The notes under the pieces were generated by a model, which searched no databases, was not told the DNA's origin, and worked only from the letters and a program-made list of their open reading frames with translations. Shown here one piece after another: positions 6,453 through 12,846 of a DNA stretch of 12,846 nt. Numbering within the stretch: position 1 is the first letter of the stretch; every line of letters starts with the position of its first letter. This DNA is from Deltaproteobacteria bacterium. GTDB lineage: Bacteria > Desulfobacterota > WTBG01. The stretch is from positions 1 to 12,846 of the forward strand of contig WTBG01000149.1 in the NCBI GenBank assembly GCA_013139225.1, written 5' to 3'. Made by a program: the position numbers and the translations under genes.

Positions 6453-8274
6453 TGCCGCCCCCCGCAATGTCAAAAAACCTGGATATGATTGTTTTCGCAA
6501 TGGGGGCAGCAGTGCTTCCGCCATGACCCCCGTGTTCCACAAGGACAACAACAGCCACGCGGGCATCGTCTTTGGGGGCGAAAGCAACGAACCAGGCGTG
6601 ATCCAAAAACCTATCTGCCAAGGGCGGTACCCCACCACTGGCTACACCAACGACCTGGGCGGTGCCCGTTTTGCCCGCAACCTCAACATTGGAAAGCCGC
6701 GCAGCCCTGCCAGTTCCAGCGGGAGAGTTTACCACCCCCGAAAGACACCCCACAAGAAAGCTCATGTTGTTTTTAGAAACTGGCAACTTTCCCCTAACGG
6801 CAGGCGAAAACGTCTTTAGAATCTTTCCGTCGACAGACACGATCCTGTCAACATGGAAAGGCCTATATAAAATACCACCGTTGGCAATAGCGGCATAAGC
6901 CATCACAAGCTGAAGGGGGGTGACTTGATTCGCCCCCTGGCCGATGGCAACGGAGAGGCTCTCACCCGCCTGCCAGGGGATGCCATACCTTCCTTGATAC
7001 CAGCCAGAAGTGGGGATAAGCCCTGCCTTTTCGTTTCTTATACCAATCCCCGTGGTCAGGCCGAAACCAAAGCCCTTGGCACATTTTGCCAGAAGATCCG
7101 GACCCAGCATAGTGCCGAGATTATAAAAATAGACGTCACAAGATTCAACCACACCTTTCAACAGAGCGACCTTTCCGTGGCCATGTTTTTTCCAACACCT
7201 GTAAGACCTGTTGCCACACCTGAAAGATCCAGCACAAAAAAACTCTGTGTCTTTTTCAACCAACTCCTCTTCTAGGGCCGCTGCCGCCGTGACGAGTTTG
7301 TAGGTAGAACCAGGAGGATAGGCACTCTGTATACATCGATTCATTAGAGGGTGTTCGGGGTTGTTAACGATTTCCTCCCAACCTTGAGGAGATATGCCAC
7401 AGGAGAACGCGTTGGGGTCGAAGGCCGGACTGCTTGCCATGGCCAAAATGCGGCCACTTTTGGGATCTACGGCGACGATGGACCCGACGCTGTTCCCCAA
7501 AGCTTCCTCTGCGGTTTTCTGGAGATCTGCGCTGATAGTAAGAACGACGTTATGTGCAGGAACAGGATCAACCTGCCCCATGATGTTTATTTTGTACCCA
7601 ACGGCGTTCACCTCTGATTGATACCCGCCATCGGTTCCTTTTAGGTGTAGTTCGAACGCCCGCTCAACTCCGGACTTGCCAACAAAATCTCCCATTTTAT
7701 AAAGAGCAAAGTCGGGGCGTGCAAGTTCTCTCGGGTCGATCTCACCCATGTGCCCCAACAGATGACAGGCAAGAGTTCCAAATGGATAATGGCGTGCAGG
7801 GGTTGACTCCACAACAATCCCGGGCAGATCCAGCCTGTGGGTTAGGACAAAAGCAAGGGTGTCTCTTGACACATCTGATTTGAGCGTAATGGATTCAAAG
7901 GGTGGCCTGCCCCGCGACCCCTCAAACCTCTGCTTTAGCCGAGACAGGTCGCAACCCAGCAATTTAGCAAGTCGTTTTAGCACATCCTCTGGGTTGTATG
8001 TGTGCTGGGGCACCAAACAGATGTCAAAAGAAGGACGGTTCCCTGCCAGAACACGCCCGGCGCTGTCTAAAATAAGCCCCCTGGGAGCCGGAATTTCCTG
8101 GATCCTGATTCTGTTGTTTTCCGAGAGTTTGCGATAGTTGTTTCCCTCAACAATCTGCAGGAACCAGAGCCTCAAGCACAGTATGCCAAAAACGAACACC
8201 ACAACGAAGTAGGCAACGCTTGTCCTTGACTGCAGTTTTTTGTCATATAGAGAGTCAAGCTCTGATCTCACCAC
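6445..8274 (-). CDS. mrdA: Penicillin-binding protein 2 (elongasome transpeptidase)
   Basis: This 609-residue class B PBP has a short cytoplasmic N-terminus, one membrane helix (about 20-40), a pedestal domain (with APRGLILDSAGRVLA at 63-77 and YPFGTLACHLLGHMGEI at 163-179) and a C-terminal transpeptidase. Active-site motifs are S323-T-Y-K, S378-C-D and K535-T-G, in the expected order; SxD rather than SxN is normal for PBP2. It crosslinks side-wall peptidoglycan in the periplasm with RodA. A Cys/His set (C347, C353, C360, H366, C379) next to the active site is unusual and may bind zinc. Two consecutive GTG codons (8274 and 8271) both lie near a GGAG, so either may start the protein. The C-terminus ends in GGGNV and overlaps rodA. 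Confidence 0.97.
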   Translation of the reverse strand: MVRSELDSLYDKKLQSRTSVAYFVVVFVFGILCLRLWFLQIVEGNNYRKLSENNRIRIQEIPAPRGLILDSAGRVLAGNRPSFDICLVPQHTYNPEDVLKRLAKLLGCDLSRLKQRFEGSRGRPPFESITLKSDVSRDTLAFVLTHRLDLPGIVVESTPARHYPFGTLACHLLGHMGEIDPRELARPDFALYKMGDFVGKSGVERAFELHLKGTDGGYQSEVNAVGYKINIMGQVDPVPAHNVVLTISADLQKTAEEALGNSVGSIVAVDPKSGRILAMASSPAFDPNAFSCGISPQGWEEIVNNPEHPLMNRCIQSAYPPGSTYKLVTAAAALEEELVEKDTEFFCAGSFRCGNRSYRCWKKHGHGKVALLKGVVESCDVYFYNLGTMLGPDLLAKCAKGFGFGLTTGIGIRNEKAGLIPTSGWYQGRYGIPWQAGESLSVAIGQGANQVTPLQLVMAYAAIANGGILYRPFHVDRIVSVDGKILKTFSPAVRGKLPVSKNNMSFLVGCLSGVVNSPAGTGRAARLSNVEVAGKTGTAQVVGVASGGVPPLADRFLDHAWFVAFAPKDDARVAVVVLVEHGGHGGSTAAPIAKTIISRFFDIAGGGNV

Positions 8275-8365
8275 AGATCTCCACTAAGGCCCCAAAACGG
8301 TGACAAAATACCTGTTTCGAGTTTTGGTTGAAATTTTAAATATCACAGGACTTTGACAGCCGGGA

Positions 8366-8415
8366 GTTAAACCCAGAATTTGCAGCAGCCATCTACTGCA
8401 AATTCTGGGTTTAAC
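8366..8415. repeat. Perfect 20-bp inverted repeat (hairpin) just after mreD
   Basis: Two 20-base arms (gttaaacccag... and its exact complement) enclose a 10-base loop. In the mreD transcript the hairpin begins two bases after the TAG stop, and a GGGA/UCCC pair could extend it across a small bulge. No run of T follows on either strand, so it is not a standard intrinsic terminator. It separates mreBCD from mrdA-rodA and could set mRNA processing, stability or partial termination, be a protein-binding palindrome, or be one copy of a genome-wide palindromic repeat. The remaining 91 bases before mrdA hold no gene; a loose 7-bp inverted repeat (8292-8298 with 8321-8327) lies there. Confidence 0.9.
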
Positions 8416-8417
8416 GA

Positions 8418-8900
8418 CTATCCCCGCGATGCTGCACATTTTCTGTTGTAGAGGACAAAAAATGGCACGCACAATATCATGACCGAAAAGCTGTTAGTGA
8501 AAATGCTTGTTAGGGTTGAACCAAGAGAGCCGGAAGACACTATTTTAGTTGTTTTTAAGAGGAAAAGGTTGGCCAAAAAGCTCAACGCAAAGACGAGGAA
8601 GGCCTGGGAGGCCACGCCCTCAAACTGCACAACCCGGCTTGAAGCCCTGATGAGAAAAAAGGATGCCAGGTTAATTAGGGAACTTAACCCCGCAGGCACA
8701 CCAGAGAGGGTGTCAAGCACATAGCCCAGCAGGAAAACAACGAAGCAACTGCCAGCGGAGGGGTAAAAGAGCGCCAGGAATATTACGAAAACGAACGAGA
8801 GGTTTATGGTGGCAACACACGGGAAAACGTAGCTCAGGGGTATGGCTTGGATTAAAACAAGAACCAGACCGACCAAAAGAAAAAGAAAAAATTGTTTCAT
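8418..8900 (-). CDS. mreD: Rod shape-determining membrane protein MreD
   Basis: The 160-residue product is almost entirely hydrophobic, with five or six predicted membrane helices, starting MKQFFLFLLVGLVLVLIQAI. Length, topology and position directly after mreC and before mrdA match MreD; the sequence family is weakly conserved, so context carries much of the call. A recognisable MreD-type segment is GYVLDTLSGVPAGLSSLINL (about residues 59-78), resembling the family's G-x-x-x-D-x-x-S-x-x-P-x-G motif. It acts in the inner membrane as part of the elongasome with MreC, RodA and PBP2. The ATG at 8900 follows mreC by 47 bases and has no clear ribosome binding site, so the exact start is uncertain. 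Confidence 0.9.
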   Translation of the reverse strand: MKQFFLFLLVGLVLVLIQAIPLSYVFPCVATINLSFVFVIFLALFYPSAGSCFVVFLLGYVLDTLSGVPAGLSSLINLASFFLIRASSRVVQFEGVASQAFLVFALSFLANLFLLKTTKIVSSGSLGSTLTSIFTNSFSVMILCVPFFVLYNRKCAASRG

Positions 8901-8947
8901 GGGAACGTTTACCGTGGCTTGTAACCATGTCGCATGTAGATTGCCGA

Positions 8948-9772
8948 TTAATCCCCCCTGGGGAACAGGACGCAGACCTCTTCCAGCTTGTTAAGGTTGA
9001 CGCTGGGCATTAATTCCACGTGCTGAAAGAGACCAAAACCATCTTTTTCAACGCGACCCACCCTTCCTATGGGTAAGCCCTTAGGGAAAACACCGCAAAG
9101 CCCGGAAGCAACCACCAGGTCCCCGGGCATTACATCGTCTGAACTTGAAACATATTTTAGTTGACAAAGACCAGATGCCTTACCTTCAACAACACCCCTG
9201 GCACGAGTTCTCTGTACCAGTGCATCAACAGAACTGTTTATATCGGTTATTAATAATACCTTAGAGGTGCCGCCGGAAACGTCTGTTGTGCGCCCAACAA
9301 TTCCTCGGTGAGTAATAACCGCCTGGCCCACCTTAATGGAATCGCCCATCCCCTTGTTGATCAACACGGTTTTGAACCACCCAACGGCGTCTCTCCCTAT
9401 AATTTCTGCGGTGATTAGCCTTGCAGACGAGCGCTTCTTCAGGAGCAACAATTTGCGCAAACGGTCATTCTCAAGCAACAATTCCTTTAGTTGCGTGTTT
9501 TGTTCCGTAAGCAAATCTAGAGATTTTTTTAGTTCAAGGTTTTCTTTTTGCACATGTAGCAAAAAGATGTAATTGTTCCAGAGGTATTTAACACCACTCA
9601 GGGTGGAGGCAACAACCCGCAGTGGAGGAGAATAAATGCTTAAGATGGTTCTTCTGAAAAAAGAGGTGTTGCCAGTGGCTCTAAGATTGGACGAATAGAT
9701 GGAGAACGCCAAACCAACGAGGAAAACAGCAATTATGAGATTCTGATATTTTCTGAAAAACGAAGACATCAT
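8948..9772 (-). CDS. mreC: Rod shape-determining protein MreC
   Basis: The 274-residue product has a short cytoplasmic start, one membrane helix (about 11-28), a periplasmic coiled coil rich in Leu, Glu and Lys (about 75-112), and the MreC beta-barrel domain with AEIIGRDAVGWFKTVLINKG (122-141), AVITHRGIVGRTTDV (151-165), TDINSSVDALVQRT (176-189) and MPGDLVVASGLCGVFPKGLPIG (215-236), all typical. MreC dimers line the wall side and activate PBP2-RodA. Tandem ATG codons start the frame; upstream there is only a weak G-rich sequence. It starts 20 bases after mreB, as in most mre operons. Confidence 0.97.
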   Translation of the reverse strand: MMSSFFRKYQNLIIAVFLVGLAFSIYSSNLRATGNTSFFRRTILSIYSPPLRVVASTLSGVKYLWNNYIFLLHVQKENLELKKSLDLLTEQNTQLKELLLENDRLRKLLLLKKRSSARLITAEIIGRDAVGWFKTVLINKGMGDSIKVGQAVITHRGIVGRTTDVSGGTSKVLLITDINSSVDALVQRTRARGVVEGKASGLCQLKYVSSSDDVMPGDLVVASGLCGVFPKGLPIGRVGRVEKDGFGLFQHVELMPSVNLNKLEEVCVLFPRGD

Positions 9773-9792
9773 GCCCCGGAAGAAGAGGGGGT

Positions 9793-10830
9793 TTAAAAAT
9801 CAATAGCGACCTCTTTTAATAGAGAGAGCTCATCAAGTGCCATTCCCGACCCCATAACTACAGCAGTCAGGGGGCTTTCGGCAACCACGATGGGAAGCCC
9901 GGTCTCCTCCCTCAACAGAACATCCAGGTTTCTTAAAAGCGCCCCACCTCCAGCCAAGACAATTCCCTGGTCTACGATGTCTGCTGCCAGTTCCGGCGGG
10001 GTTCTCTCAAGTGTGGTTTTGACGCTTTCAACAATGGTGTTAATGGGGCCGGAAATCGCACCGCGCACCTCTTCAGAAGTGATTTCCAGGGTTTTTGGCA
10101 CCCCAGTTACCAAATCCCTTCCTTTAACGTCGACGCTTCTAACCTCCTTTTCTGGATAGGCAGTTCCTATGGTCGTTTTAATCAGTTCGGCTGTTCTTTC
10201 GCCAATCAAAAGATTGTACTTCCGCTTGACGTATTGAACAATAGCCTCATCCATTTTGTCGCCTGCAACCCGAACGGTTTTGCTGAAGACTATGCCGGAG
10301 AGAGAAATAACCGCCACCTCTGTAGTGCCACCCCCAATGTCAACAACCATATTCCCAGCAGCCTCGCTTACCGGGAGTCCCGCGCCTATGGCTGCGGCCA
10401 TAGGTTCTTCAATGAGATAAATTTCTCTGGCACCCGCTGATTCCGCCGATTCTTTCACTGCCCGCTTCTCAACGGGGGTGATGCCCGAGGGAACAGAAAT
10501 GATAATGCGGGGCCTGATAAAACCCCTGCGGTTGTGAACCTTTTTTATGAAGTAGGAAAGCATGCTTTCCGTAACTTCGAAATCAGCAATTACCCCATCT
10601 TTCATGGGTCTTATTGCCACAATGTTAGCGGGAGTTCTGCCCAACATCTTTTTGGCCTCGTTTCCTACGGCCAGAATCTTTTTGGTCCCTCGAGCATCTC
10701 TTCTGATGGCAACAACCGATGGTTCGTTGGACAAAATACCCTTACCCTTTACAAAAACCAAGGTTGAAGATGTTCCCAGGTCTATCGCTAAGTCGTTAGA
10801 AAACAACCCCAAGAGACTGTCAAACAGCAT
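9793..10830 (-). CDS. mreB: Rod shape-determining actin homologue MreB
   Basis: The 345-residue protein is a full-length MreB with actin-fold motifs: phosphate 1 DLGTSST at 17-23, phosphate 2 VVDIGGGTTEVAV at 162-174, EEPMAAAIGAGLPV at 141-154, and the adenosine motif VLAGGGALLRNLD at 291-303. The N-terminus MLFDSLLGLFSNDLAIDLGT is canonical and supplies the membrane-facing helix. MreB forms ATP-dependent filaments under the inner membrane that guide side-wall synthesis. I chose the ATG at 10830, which has GGAGGAG eight bases upstream, over an in-frame start 30 codons earlier whose extra residues are not MreB-like. It is the first gene of the mre-mrd cluster and is divergent from the ppiD-like gene. 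Confidence 0.98.
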   Translation of the reverse strand: MLFDSLLGLFSNDLAIDLGTSSTLVFVKGKGILSNEPSVVAIRRDARGTKKILAVGNEAKKMLGRTPANIVAIRPMKDGVIADFEVTESMLSYFIKKVHNRRGFIRPRIIISVPSGITPVEKRAVKESAESAGAREIYLIEEPMAAAIGAGLPVSEAAGNMVVDIGGGTTEVAVISLSGIVFSKTVRVAGDKMDEAIVQYVKRKYNLLIGERTAELIKTTIGTAYPEKEVRSVDVKGRDLVTGVPKTLEITSEEVRGAISGPINTIVESVKTTLERTPPELAADIVDQGIVLAGGGALLRNLDVLLREETGLPIVVAESPLTAVVMGSGMALDELSLLKEVAIDF

Positions 10831-10942
10831 GATTCTCTCCTCCGGAAAGATTATAAGTATGAGCGCAAATATGCTTTGGAAGTTTGCATGTGGCTGGCAA
10901 AAGCCAGGACACAAAAACACTTATGTGCCAACAGGTGAAAAG

Positions 10943-10970
10943 ATAATAGCAGATTAAATTTCTAATGCAA
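10943..10970 (-). promoter_or_regulatory. Candidate sigma-70-type promoter for mreB
   Basis: On the minus strand TTGCAT (10970-10965), 16 bases, then TATTAT (10948-10943) preceded by TGC, an extended -10 feature. It would give a leader of about 105 bases before mreB. A second TATAAT-like site near the mreB ribosome site has no fitting -35 and would start too close to the gene. This is a consensus match only. Confidence 0.5.
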
Positions 10971-10992
10971 GAAAATAATATCACAAAAGCGC

Positions 10993-11020
10993 TTGCTTTT
11001 TAAGTGGCTTTTGATAATAT
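10993..11020 (+). promoter_or_regulatory. Candidate sigma-70-type promoter for the ppiD-like gene
   Basis: TTGCTT (10993-10998), 16 bases, then TAATAT (11015-11020), about 70 bases before the ATG. It is back to back with the mreB promoter candidate, with 22 bases between the two -35 elements. This is a consensus match only. Confidence 0.5.
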
Positions 11021-11089
11021 CTCAGACCAGAAGGTGGGGTATCCACCACGTTTTAAGAACGCAAAACAAAAGGGCGAGGAGACAAGAAA

Positions 11090-12846
11090 ATGCTAGGATG
11101 GATGAGAAAACAGACAAGATCTTGGTTTGTATATATTGCTTTCGGGATTATCATAATTGTATTTGTGTTCTTCTATGGATGGGGCGGAAGAGATGCAAGA
11201 GAGGATACGGTTGTTGCGTTAGTGGGCGACCAGAAAATAACTCGCCGGCAGTACGACAGAAGTTATGAAAACCTGTTGATGATGTCAAGGAACATTTACA
11301 AAAGAGCCTTGTCTGAAAAGGAGATAAAAGGGCTTAGGGAAAGAGCGCTAGACGACCTCATCAACAGAACGCTCATGCTCCTAGAGGCAGAGCGCAGAGG
11401 CCTTGCCATAAGCCAGGACGAAACCAGAAGGGAAATAGCTAACACACCTTCTTTTCAGAGAGAAGGGGTTTTTGACAAGAATCTCTACCTTAGACAGCTT
11501 GCAACTATACGCATGAACCCAAGCGAGTTTGAGAAGTCAATGAGAACGAGCATGCTCATCGCAAAGCTTATGAATACCGTACAAAGCACGGCCAAGCTTT
11601 CTGACGAAGAGCTTTTTGCCCTATACAAGCTCGAGAACGAGAAAGTGAACCTTAAGTTTTTGAAGCTAAATGCATTGGATTTTGAAAACAAGGTTGAAGT
11701 TTCCCCGGAAGAGATAGAGAGGTATTATGAGGGCACCGAGGAAGACTACAGAGTGAGAGAAAGTGTTAATGCGAAGTATCTTTCATTCGACCCAAGGCAC
11801 TATAGAGAGAAAGCGGAGATTGCCCCAGAGGAAACAGAAGGGTTTTATCGTCTAAATGAAGAACGGTTTACAAAGAAAAAGAGAGTAAGGGCGAGACATA
11901 TCCTGATAGGAGTTGAAGAAAAAGCAGGGGATACGGCAGAAGAGAAGGCAAGGGAGAAGGCTGAAGAAGTTAGAAAACGCATTGAGAAAGGAGAAGATTT
12001 TTCTCAACTGGCGAAAACGTTTTCACAAGATACTGCCACAGCTTCCAAGGGCGGTGATCTGGGTTATTTTGAGAAAGGGCAGATGGTGAAGGCTCTGGAG
12101 GAAGCCGCCTTTTCTCTTAAAGCAGGCGAGCTGAGCCCTGTGGTGAGAACTCCGCGAGGTTTCGATATCATCAAGGTGGAGGACGTTCAAGAGGAGGAGA
12201 CAAAGCCCCTAGAGGAGGTTAGAGGCATTATAGAGGAAGAGCTAAAGATTGAGAAGTCAGACGGGCTTGCCAGGGAAGAAGCGAGACGAACGATTGGCCA
12301 GATTTACCAAAGCGGTAACCTGGTTGAATATGCCGAGAAGAATGGACTTGAAATTCACGATACGGACCTTTTCTCAGAGGGAGAACCCGCAAAAGGTATT
12401 GGAATCAACAAGGATTTTAGCGAGGTTGCCTTCCTGCTTAAGAAGGGGGAGATAGGCCCAATTGTCAGCGTGGAGAAAAGGTATCTTGTCTTAAAGCTCA
12501 TAGATCGCAAGGGTTCCTATCTGCCCAACTTGGAGGACGTGAAGGAGAAAGTGATAAAGCTGGCGAGGAGGGAGAAGGCCAGAAAAATGGCAAAGGAGAA
12601 AGCGGAGAAGTTGTTGGAAGAGCTTGGGGCGGGCACATCCATGAAAAAGATTGCTTCAAGGGAAAAATTAACTGTTGAGGAAACCGGGCCATTCACAAGA
12701 AGAAGCGGCTTTATAGGCAAGATTGGTTTAAACAAAGACCTTGCAAAAGAGGCTTTTTCTTTAACCTCCGAGAGCCCATCGCCCAAAAAGATTTATAGCA
12801 AAGGGAACAGCTATTTCGTGGTGCAATTGAAGAAAAGAGAAGAGGT
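11090..12846 (+). CDS. ppiD: PpiD-like periplasmic peptidyl-prolyl isomerase/chaperone (runs off right edge)
   Basis: The ATG at 11090 (AGGAG eight bases upstream) opens 585 codons without a stop to the window edge. The product has a short basic N-terminus with Trp (MLGWMRKQTRSWFVYIAFG), one strong membrane anchor (about 13-30), a SurA/PpiD-type N-terminal chaperone region (about 40-165), a charged helical linker, and a parvulin domain (266-364) with RARHILIGV, FSQDTATASKGGDLGYF and TPRGFDIIKVED. A further Glu/Lys-rich region follows, with a second, degenerate parvulin-like stretch (about 438-470: INKDFSEVAFLLKKGEIGPI). E. coli PpiD has 623 residues, so little may be missing. It is anchored in the inner membrane and helps newly exported proteins fold. 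PpiD is a better match than SurA because of the uncleaved anchor. It is divergent from mreB. Confidence 0.93.
   Translation, partial: MLGWMRKQTRSWFVYIAFGIIIIVFVFFYGWGGRDAREDTVVALVGDQKITRRQYDRSYENLLMMSRNIYKRALSEKEIKGLRERALDDLINRTLMLLEAERRGLAISQDETRREIANTPSFQREGVFDKNLYLRQLATIRMNPSEFEKSMRTSMLIAKLMNTVQSTAKLSDEELFALYKLENEKVNLKFLKLNALDFENKVEVSPEEIERYYEGTEEDYRVRESVNAKYLSFDPRHYREKAEIAPEETEGFYRLNEERFTKKKRVRARHILIGVEEKAGDTAEEKAREKAEEVRKRIEKGEDFSQLAKTFSQDTATASKGGDLGYFEKGQMVKALEEAAFSLKAGELSPVVRTPRGFDIIKVEDVQEEETKPLEEVRGIIEEELKIEKSDGLAREEARRTIGQIYQSGNLVEYAEKNGLEIHDTDLFSEGEPAKGIGINKDFSEVAFLLKKGEIGPIVSVEKRYLVLKLIDRKGSYLPNLEDVKEKVIKLARREKARKMAKEKAEKLLEELGAGTSMKKIASREKLTVEETGPFTRRSGFIGKIGLNKDLAKEAFSLTSESPSPKKIYSKGNSYFVVQLKKREE

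Noticed and set aside
8353..8381. TTGACA on the plus strand as a promoter inside the mreD-mrdA gap
   Set aside because: A perfect -35 but the -10 at the right distance (GAATTT) is poor and overlaps the hairpin arm; it would only make antisense RNA to mreD.
8284..8472. Minus-strand 62-codon frame across the hairpin
   Set aside because: It runs through the end of mreD in another frame and through both arms of the inverted repeat; unlikely to be a gene.
10894..10907. Small hairpin ctggc-aaaa-gccag in the mreB leader as a riboswitch or terminator
   Set aside because: Only five base pairs and no T tract or conserved riboswitch features; expected by chance.

Overview
The window reads as chromosomal core DNA from a Gram-negative, probably anaerobic bacterium. 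The MreB/MreC/MreD/PBP2/RodA set and a PpiD-type periplasmic chaperone imply a rod-shaped cell with a periplasm. Genes for a sodium-pumping biotin decarboxylase point to anaerobic or sodium-coupled metabolism. The PpiD N-terminus (short, basic, Trp-containing, then one very hydrophobic helix) resembles those of Desulfobacterota-type bacteria. That placement is an inference; no rRNA gene is present to confirm it. I see no tRNA, rRNA, CRISPR array, insertion sequence or phage gene.

Layout on the minus strand, in the direction of transcription (high to low coordinates): mreB, mreC, mreD, a perfect 20-bp inverted repeat, mrdA (PBP2), rodA, dnaA, a 183-base AT-rich gap that looks like a replication origin, dnaN (interrupted by an in-frame TAA), a gamma/delta-type membrane subunit of a Na+-pump decarboxylase, a biotin carrier protein, a 41-residue membrane microprotein, oadB (the ion-translocating beta subunit), and the start of an M24B (Xaa-Pro) peptidase that leaves the left edge. 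On the plus strand, divergent from mreB, lies a ppiD-like gene that leaves the right edge.

The right half is the elongasome. MreB filaments, MreC/MreD, the RodA glycosyltransferase and the PBP2 transpeptidase together build the side wall. The middle is the replication initiation module: DnaA, a candidate oriC and the beta clamp. The left part codes for a sodium-translocating decarboxylase (oxaloacetate, methylmalonyl-CoA or glutaconyl-CoA type) without its carboxyltransferase alpha subunit, which must be encoded elsewhere if the complex works.

The points most worth a second look are these: (1) dnaN has a single in-frame TAA at codon 270 of an otherwise normal 371-codon reading frame, followed by a ribosome-binding-like AGGAGG and an in-frame GTG; (2) the dnaA-dnaN gap carries four tandem CTA/TAG triplets between a DnaA-box-like site and an AT tract, the layout of a DnaA-trio origin, and base skew changes there; (3) an unannotated 41-codon membrane protein gene lies within the decarboxylase cluster; (4) a long perfect hairpin immediately follows mreD; (5) PBP2 has a Cys/Cys/His/Cys set spaced like the known PBP2 zinc site.
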